DNA from: Membranipora membranacea
Taxonomy: Eukaryota > Bryozoa > Gymnolaemata > Cheilostomatida > Membraniporidae
NCBI GenBank assembly: GCA_914767715.1
Contig: OU612067.1
Location: 18,235,001 to 18,299,000 of the forward strand
Direction of reading: 5' to 3'
DNA: 64,000 nt
Shown here one piece after another: positions 57,094 through 64,000 of this stretch; the stretch's first letter is position 1; each line of letters starts with the position of its first letter. Position numbers and translations under genes: made by a program. Under the pieces are notes generated by a model. The model was not told the origin of the DNA. It did no database searches and was given only the letters and a program-made list of their open reading frames with translations.

Positions 57094-59811
57094 CAAAAAT
57101 GAGCCAGTGATAAATACTTTGTTTATTGACTTTTTTTGATGAGGTGCTCTGTAGACAAAATATACCATGCAACTACAATTTGATTTTAAATTTTGGATCA
57201 ATACTGAGAAGTTAACCTTTCATGATGCAAGTGATGATATTACTTATAGGTTGGCGCGAATTTCCTGAATATTCCCATCGTATGTGGATGAGAGTGAGTC
57301 AGGGAGCTTACCATGTAGGGCATCTCATATACTGTTTCCACGCATCATTTCCTGATTCTCGACCGCCTCCTATATGTTTCTCTCCTCTGGATTTTCCTAT
57401 GATCTCAGCACCACTTGAAGGTGTATTTACATTGATTATGCTACAGACTTGCCCCTTTGGTCTAAATCAAACATTTAACTGGTTCAGTGCAAGAAGTAAA
57501 ACACAACTTGTAGTTGTTTGCCTAATTTTCCTGTAGTTCAAGGAGGGGAAAACTCTGGTTTACTATTCCGCCAAACCTGGGAGTTTGGTCCCAAACTCCC
57601 TGGCCAAACTCCCTGCGCCAACTAAGGGTGGAAATTATTACATGCGTAACACGATATGTGAAGGGCCGTCTGGAATTCCCATCGGTCAGCTATCACTTGT
57701 ACACGATGCTGACTAATAGACATTAATGATTCAAAATGAGGCTAGACTAAAATGAATACTGTAAAGCCTCTCAATCCCTAGTAATTATCATTTTTTATCT
57801 TCACTACACATCAGGTTCGGGATGTGATGAAAAAAATGCACAAAAAGCCAAAACCGTTATTACGGTTCATGATGGTTGGAAGGATGCTGCTAACCTTGAA
57901 TTTGGGCACATATGAGATAGGAGCAAATGTTTCTTCGTGTACAACAGGTGCATCGTGAGCTAGTCTAGTATTTAGAGTAGAATTTACATAGTTTCCAGGT
58001 CTTTTTAATCGCCTTCAAAAAGCTGTCAAACCATATACCAACAAAAAACTATGGATTTGATTTTAAGTCTATGTTACACAAGCCATGGGTTAAATTATAG
58101 TTTAAGTTTATAGTTTAAATAATCAAAATGTCATAACATAGCGATAAGGTTGATCCAAAATTGTATAATATATGAATAATATGAGTACTATGGTGATGAT
58201 GGTGATATTTTATAGTACGTATTTTACCCCCATACTCGTTTTTACCACCTTGGCTGCTTAAAACTAGGCAACCTTATATGACGACATAATATGAGATATA
58301 TATTCAACACAAAGGTTATACCTGACAATATTGGGTATTAGGGTAACCTTCTCTTTGCAGGCTTACCAGCAGTTTTCTGTATAACATTCTCCCTGATAAC
58401 AGTTACTAGAATATGTCCAGAAAAGGTCCTCTTTGTAAAATTGACCAATCAGCTATGTTTACATTTATAGACTAATCAACTACACAAGTTGTCTCCAATG
58501 GTTGTGTGATTGGCACTTGTGAAGGGTATGGAGGTATGGGATTTGTGGAAAGTGTTACGGATCATGAATTAAACTCAGTGCCTCCATACAACCTGCCTGG
58601 TCTTATAATATTTTATGTAATAATCGCAGAGATTCATCAAGCATCGGAACAGGGACAACCCATTTACTATTAGTTATGGTTAGAGTGCTACATTGCGTTT
58701 CTTTTAAAGATCGACCTCACTATGTATACGGTGTTACATGCAATTCGCTGTCTCTTGTATGATTTCTACACGATTAGAATATAACCTGTAATTCATGTTG
58801 GATTTGTAGAACAGTGAATTTGAACAAAGTTGATCAACCTCCATAAACTTTTTCACAGTCAGTTTATGAAATAGATTTTTTTTCTCACCAACCCATATCG
58901 TGTGAAATTTCATGCTGACAATCTCATCGACTTTCGTTGGCAGCTGCTCCTCACAGTTTTGTGTTAGTAAATTAAACTTTTCGAATTCCATAAAATGGAG
59001 GACAAAGATAAAACTATTTGTTCTTATACACAATTATATGTTTTTTACATATCATTCTAAAAATACAAACTTTAAAAACTTTACTATTTATAACACAAAA
59101 GACTACTGCCTTCATTGAGTATGTTTGGATGTTCACATGTGACTTGGCAGATCGAAAGCACCCAGATAGCATTTTATCTAATTGTAAAATTCATATGGTT
59201 TGGCACGCTGCCTCTATATTACTATGTTAACACGCACAAGGCTAGTAGGTCAAGCATTCAATAATGACATCGTAAAATATTGACAACATGATTGTAAATG
59301 CAGACAAAATTAAACTCGAGCAATATACAACATTCTACCCTTCGCCTTCGCATTATTCCACCAGAGGCAGAAAACTAAAAACACTAGACAACTATTGCTG
59401 CCCAAAGTCACCAGCGTTCTGTATTATAACTGCAACAACCACTTCATCAAAATATCACATACCAACAATCATCGATGCTCCCACATTAGAATTCCAAAAA
59501 CAACAGACATCTTCTGGTAGGCTAAAGCTATCATTGACCAATATCGCCAAATAAGTTAATGGCAAAGAATAGACAAAATACTTTTTTTGAACGGGACTTT
59601 TTCACTGAGTTTATTATAGTAATTATGATGTATTCTTAAGAAATGGCATATGCAAAATCCAAACTTCAAAATATCCATATTACGCCTTATCGTAAAATGT
59701 AAAAGTAAAATGCAAAAAAAAAGGGAAAAATCAAATCAAATGATATAAAAAGCTACATACTTCCATTTTTATTAATTAATTTTTATCCATTAATTAGAGC
59801 AGTTGTATCAT

Positions 59812-59866
59812 GTCTTACATAAGCATATTCTCATCGGCCCCCAAAGGGGTACTGAAAAGCAAATGA
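59812..59866 (+). repeat. SINE 3'-tail fragment
   Basis: AAGCATATTCTCAT, then GGCCCCCAAAGGGG and GAAAAGCAA, aligns with the tail of the tRNA-Glu SINE at 51775-51830 (minus strand). An ATT/ATA-rich run follows at 59875-59920, as expected at a SINE 3' end. Confidence 0.7.
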
Positions 59867-60748
59867 AGTGTATATTATAATTATTATTTTTATTATTATT
59901 ATTATTATAATAACCTAACTCACTAATATAGTTTCTTGTGTGTACAGATATTATAGTTCTACTATTCTCAAAATCAAAAGTTTTCTTGGTCAATCCTGTC
60001 ATCGCTTGCTGTTTGCTAAGAAACAAAAGATTGGGCTGCCCCTAAAGAGGGACGCAAGGTGCCCTAAATCCTCATACTGAGAATGTGATACATCCTAGAA
60101 AACTAGAATGCATCCTAGAGGTGAGGCCATAGAGGACCTCCTAATCATAAGTGTGCAGCAAGCTGCCAAAACTGAACTGGCACTAATCGGCCATTGGCAG
60201 TGGTACTTTGATCTTAGCCAATAGGCCGAGAAGCGATCCTGTCATCGCTTCCAATTCTCTTTGTGTGGACATTTGCAGTGAGCTGACTCGTTCATCAATC
60301 AGCTTATTTTTTACAAGGGAAAACTAATGTTAGCGTGAACTGGTTTCACAATGACTAAAACTAACAATGACAACACATAAAGCCTTTCATTTTGTTAATG
60401 TTTTGATTTAATGGATAAGAGAAAACAAATAAACCAATTAAAACTGCTGCAAAAAGCGGTGCTGTTGTGTAAACATGCCTTTGTGGAGTGAAATGTGTCC
60501 GAACCACCATAAATATCTAAATAAATATGTTTTATTGAATAGTTCAATGGCCTGATCAGAGCAGAGGTACATATTACGTATATTACCTCCTACTGTATAG
60601 TTCTGTGGCTGTTCAGCATTTTGCTATTATCCCTGTAAGCTGAGCTGCCCTGTCAAACAAGTACCAGTATAACGCTGCCGCTGCCTCATAGGTAAGTTGT
60701 CCAATAGCTAATCTTCATTTTTACGAGCAAGGACCAGACGTTCCGTTG

Positions 60749-60756
60749 TATATAAA
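60749..60756 (+). promoter_or_regulatory. Candidate TATA box of the innexin gene
   Basis: TATATAAA lies 59 bases before the first in-frame ATG (60808). A start of transcription near 60780 would leave a very short leader. An upstream ATG at 60771 opens a 14-codon frame that ends at 60815, overlapping the first innexin ATG. Confidence 0.55.
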
Positions 60757-60807
60757 CAGCCTTTGCCATAATGTTGAATGTCAGCCCAACCGACATGCTA
60801 AGTTGCG

Positions 60808-62058
60808 ATGAGTAATTTTATCATACCATTTCCTTTCAAGGTAACTTGGAACACAACCCGAAGCTCAAACATGACAACCATTTTTGAAGTAGTCGCTCCT
60901 CTGTGTGAGCACTTGATGGACAATTTCAAGCGTTTGGATATAGACAATATAGACAGATTGAATCACAGATACGCGACGTTATTCTTCATATTAGCATCAG
61001 TGGTTGTTATTGTTCGAATGTATGTTGGAGAGCTGATTAACTGCTGGGCACCCGCACAGTTTGCTGACCACTGGGTAGCCTACGCTAACTCGTTATGCTG
61101 GATTTCTAACACTTACTATGTGCCACCAACAGAACATGATATCATGGCAGCGGGGAACCGCACAGAAATAGCATATTATCAGTGGGTACCACTGATGCTG
61201 CTCGCTCAAGCACTTATGTTCTACATACCATGTGCTTTGTGGGGTGTGATTAACAAGTCCCTAGGAGCAGATATAAAGCGGATCATCACTCTACTACGGC
61301 AGGAAGAGAACATGAATCCAGAGAACCGAGAGAAAATGTGCCTTGTAATAGCTAAGCATCTGCATCGTCTCTTCAACATCACCAATACGTATCCCAAGTC
61401 AGGCCTTATGGGGCGCCTCAAGAATAGACTCATCGAATCACAAATTGGATGTGGCAGGCGGTTTGGCAACTTCTTAGTAGCCTTTTACATTCTACTCAAA
61501 CTCATGCACCTCGGAAACATCGGCCTTCAGTTCTATATGCTTCACTTCTTTCTCGGTACCAATTACACATTCTATGGTGTTGAAGTTCTGAGCCAACTTG
61601 TATCGGATGGTTCTTATGATGCGTCCCGCCATTTCCCAAAAGTAACCCTCTGTGATTTTGAGATCAGAACTTTTGGTAAAAATATCCCTTACAGTGTGCA
61701 ATGCACTTTGCCTGTGAATATCTTCAATGAGAAGATTTTTATTGCTATTTGGTTTATGCTTTGTTTAATGCTGTTGGTCAACTTTTTGTCACTTGTTCAC
61801 TGGGTTTGGATCATTTTCAACACAAACAGACGCCAGTATATCAAGAGATTGCTCAAGATTGCCGGTTCATTTAACCGCACTGAGCATCAAGGCAAACTGA
61901 CTCATTTTACCAACATCTACCTACGCCAAGATGGGCATTTCATACTGCGATTGATAGGAACTCACCTTGGAGATGTTGCTGTTATTGGCCTAGTCGATAA
62001 ACTATGGACAACATCAACTAAATGTTATCTAGATTATAAAAGGGAGAGAGAGGTTTAA
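60808..62058 (+). CDS. INX: Innexin (gap junction/hemichannel protein)
   Basis: Complete single-exon gene of 416 residues. Innexins form gap-junction channels or membrane hemichannels with four membrane helices and intracellular ends. Seen here: DRLNHRYATLFF before helix 1 (about 56-73); loop 1 with two cysteines (C79 in INCWAPAQF and C97 in SLCW); the innexin signature YYQWVP (123-128) leading into helix 2; helix 3 (about 211-236); loop 2 with two cysteines (C272 and C289, in VTLCDFEIRTFG and SVQC); helix 4 (about 301-327); and the C-terminal LRQDGHFILRLI. Family spacing suggests the true start may be Met22 (60871, MTTIFEVVAPLCEHLM), since innexins usually have about 30 residues before helix 1. 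Sequons N117-R-T (loop 1) and N242-Y-T (loop 2) are potential glycosylation sites. The C-terminal tail after helix 4 is short. Confidence 0.97.
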   Translation: MSNFIIPFPFKVTWNTTRSSNMTTIFEVVAPLCEHLMDNFKRLDIDNIDRLNHRYATLFFILASVVVIVRMYVGELINCWAPAQFADHWVAYANSLCWISNTYYVPPTEHDIMAAGNRTEIAYYQWVPLMLLAQALMFYIPCALWGVINKSLGADIKRIITLLRQEENMNPENREKMCLVIAKHLHRLFNITNTYPKSGLMGRLKNRLIESQIGCGRRFGNFLVAFYILLKLMHLGNIGLQFYMLHFFLGTNYTFYGVEVLSQLVSDGSYDASRHFPKVTLCDFEIRTFGKNIPYSVQCTLPVNIFNEKIFIAIWFMLCLMLLVNFLSLVHWVWIIFNTNRRQYIKRLLKIAGSFNRTEHQGKLTHFTNIYLRQDGHFILRLIGTHLGDVAVIGLVDKLWTTSTKCYLDYKREREV

Positions 62059-62304
62059 AACTCGCTATGGAACATATTATCCTCATCTTCCCTCTCCTAA
62101 CCCCAGCAGCCCCGCCTACTCATATGCACTCTCCTTCACCGCCTATTCCTCCCCCCTCCTCCTCCTACTCCTCCCCTTTCTTTGTTCCCTCCTCCATCAA
62201 TATTTTACCATTATTGAATATTTCCAGTTTTTGATGACTGATTGATCATATTATATACACATTTGTTATTTGTAACAAGTATCATTATGATTGAATTTTT
62301 GTTC
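62059..62304 (+). other. Innexin 3' untranslated region with pyrimidine tract
   Basis: Between the stop codon and the poly(A) signal lies a strongly C/T-biased stretch (about 62085-62200, with CTCCTCCTCCTACTCCTCCC). It has no open frame. Its role is unknown; such tracts can bind polypyrimidine-binding proteins. Confidence 0.5.
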
Positions 62305-62310
62305 AATAAA
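62305..62310 (+). terminator. Poly(A) signal AATAAA of innexin
   Basis: First canonical hexamer after the innexin stop, 247 bases downstream, followed by T/G-rich sequence. Confidence 0.75.
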
Positions 62311-63149
62311 CAATGTTTTCGGGTGCTTTGAAATTGAAGAGCTATACCTAACTGAATACGTGAGCTTTAGAATAAAACATGATGAAGGGTTGTTGAAACA
62401 AGGTCCAGTTACTGCTTTCTATACTGATAAGTGACAGAGAACCTATACTACCCTAGAGAATTTTAAGATTGGCGAAGGGAAATGTTTGAACATTCCAAGC
62501 AGGCTTGAAATATAGCTTTAATTCATGGCTAGCTAACTGAAAATAGGTGCTAGCTAACATTATAGCAACTTCCGAACTAGCTGAATTCTAGCTTATATCT
62601 ATGAGGGTATTGGCCTGGGCTTCTGTATCTTGGTTTTTACGAGCCCAACTGATAATTTTTTGGAGTTATTCACTTCGCCTGGCGTCAACTTGCATCCATA
62701 CTAAGTATTAGATGCTCACATGGTATCAACAAATCAGATCATTATGCCAATAAAATGCTTAGATGCAGTTGAAAATGATCCATTGCCCGTACCAATTATA
62801 GTTCAGTAGATGAATTTATTTATCAAGCACGACATAGGATTTTGTTATATAAGTGTAACCTCACTAATAAGTCTCGATAGTAATGGTATAAGAGCATTGC
62901 TAACTGGTACAACCTAGTTAAATCATTTTTGTAAAGCAAACTAATTATTACACAATGCATCTACAAGTTTTACAGTACTTTTTGGCCTTCCTTTCAATCG
63001 ATTTTCTTAACATTCCTCTGATATTATGATGAATTGTGGCAAGTAGGCCAGAAGCAGCCTAGCTGTAACTGCTCTATAAAATAGTGGCACGGACAATTTT
63101 TGATGGCAGGAAACTGATCGCATATTATACTTCATTGATATTCCTTCTG
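62311..63149. other. Intergenic sequence downstream of innexin
   Basis: AT-rich sequence with short direct repeats of AGCTAGCT/GCTAGCTAAC near 62525-62590. I see no gene or structured element. Confidence 0.6.
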
Positions 63150-64000
63150 TAAAATTCACCGGGTGTACCCAGTTGTAGTGGTCATATTTAGAAATTAAAA
63201 GGTGTTTTGTTTTTGCATTATATGTGTGGGGACATAACTCCTATTCTGTGTAATCTAACTAATCTAATCTTCAGGGAATTCCAGGTTGAAACTGCATTGT
63301 GGGGATTTTGTTGACTTGCCAGTTTATTTACCAAGTAAACTTGCAGAAGTCTGCTCGTGTTAGATCAGGACAAATTAAAAATTTTCAATAAGTATAATGT
63401 CAGATCTTTATGAGGTTAGTATGATACTGTCTTGCGGCAGCATATCCGCAATATTTCTCGGAATTGCATATAATAAGTGAAATGTTAAGAATTCAATAAA
63501 AGGTGTTTCTAGGGTGGAAAAACGTGGTGAATCCAAAATTAAGGTTGTACGCAGTTGTAGCGATCATGTCAGCGGCAGCGCGGCAGCATATTCTCATTTC
63601 TTCTAAAAATTGCTTTTAATGAGTGAAATACTAAGAGTTTAAATAAAAGGTGACCAGTGGATAGGGAGCCACAGCTCCGAATGCAGGCAAATGGACCAAA
63701 CTTGGTCTAGTGTACCAAGTCGTAGCAATCATATCAGCAGAAGATCGGCAGCGCGGCAGAATATCGCAATTTTTCTCAAAATCGCTAATAATAAGTGGAA
63801 TGTTACGAGTTTAAAACAAGGGTATATCTAGGGTAGAACAACGTGCTGAATCCAAAACTGAGACTGTACCCGATTGTAGCAATCATGTCAGCGGCAGCGC
63901 GGCAGCATACCTGCAATTTTCTTCACAATCGGTTAGGTAAGTGAAATGTCAAGTGATTAATATGGTCAGCAGGAAACACGACTGTATGATTTTAACAAGA
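63150..64000. repeat. Degenerate tandem satellite, unit about 145-170 bp, running off the right edge
   Basis: The block GTCAGCGGCAGCGCGGCAGCAT recurs near 63568, 63735 (diverged) and 63886, with a partial GCGGCAGCATATCCGCAAT at about 63434. Each is followed by TTTCTC..AAT.GC..ATAATAAGTGAAATGTTA.GA.TT, then an A-rich stretch, and preceded by TGTAC.CAGTTGTAG.GATCAT. The oldest recognisable copy begins near 63150 (GGGTGTACCCAGTTGTAGTGG). The array is not closed within the window. Confidence 0.82.

Larger units (their letters stand above)
56633..60748. other. Intergenic region between eIF1 and innexin
   Basis: This is 4.1 kb of AT-rich DNA. It contains a 22-base hairpin (57579-57600), an exact 32-base duplication (57062-57093 and 58485-58516), a SINE tail at 59812-59866 and an (ATT)n stretch near 59880-59910. 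A minus-strand open frame at 58734-59033 (99 codons, FHTIWVGEKKNLFHKL) resembles nothing I know. A plus stretch at 57815-57955 ([18 protein letters not shown]) follows an AG but has no partner exon. I call no gene here. Confidence 0.6.

Noticed and set aside
57815-57955. Possible exon ([18 protein letters not shown]) after a CAG acceptor
   Set aside because: No partner exon or donor with matching phase was found nearby and the peptide is not recognisable.
59288-59554. 88-codon plus-strand frame between eIF1 and innexin
   Set aside because: Composition is unremarkable, and there is no similarity, promoter or poly(A) signal to support a gene.

Overview
This window is animal nuclear DNA. The genes are split into many short exons by GT/AG introns, intron and intergenic DNA is AT-rich and full of foldback repeats, and one gene is an innexin. 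An innexin together with a DOCK gene and eIF1 indicates a non-vertebrate metazoan. I cannot name the phylum; the innexin resembles protostome-type sequences, but cnidarian or ctenophore is not excluded. All exon joins below were worked out by eye from splice sites, codon phase and protein similarity.

Layout. (1) 1-21434, minus: the 5' two thirds of a DOCK-family Rac guanine nucleotide exchange factor. It has 33 phase-compatible exons from the start codon through SH3, DHR-1/C2 and the helical middle, and it runs off the left edge just as the DHR-2 catalytic domain begins. (2) 21435-24005: a 2.6 kb head-to-head spacer. (3) 24006-51143, plus: a gene I do not recognise, with 40 phase-compatible exons adding up to exactly 2053 codons. 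It predicts a short N-terminus, one membrane helix, a segment with about 28 cysteines, and then roughly 1,900 residues of coiled coil and low-complexity sequence. (4) 53629-56487, plus: eIF1, complete in four exons. (5) 60808-62058, plus: a complete single-exon innexin with a TATA box and a poly(A) signal. (6) From about 63150 to the right edge: a degenerate tandem satellite.

The non-coding DNA carries several foldback or MITE-like elements (5971-6720, 35921-36300, 36738-37476, 40651-41011, 52806-53376), a repeat family ending in poly-G/poly-C runs, a broken RTE-type LINE, a second reverse transcriptase fragment, a tRNA-Glu-derived SINE plus a separate copy of its tail, and a recurring class of short GC-rich hairpins. 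A splice donor of the large coiled-coil gene has been tandemly copied four times.

The genes do not form an operon or an obvious pathway: DOCK acts on Rac and actin at the membrane, eIF1 in start-codon selection, and the innexin in gap junctions or hemichannels. The least explained item is the membrane/Cys-rich/coiled-coil gene.
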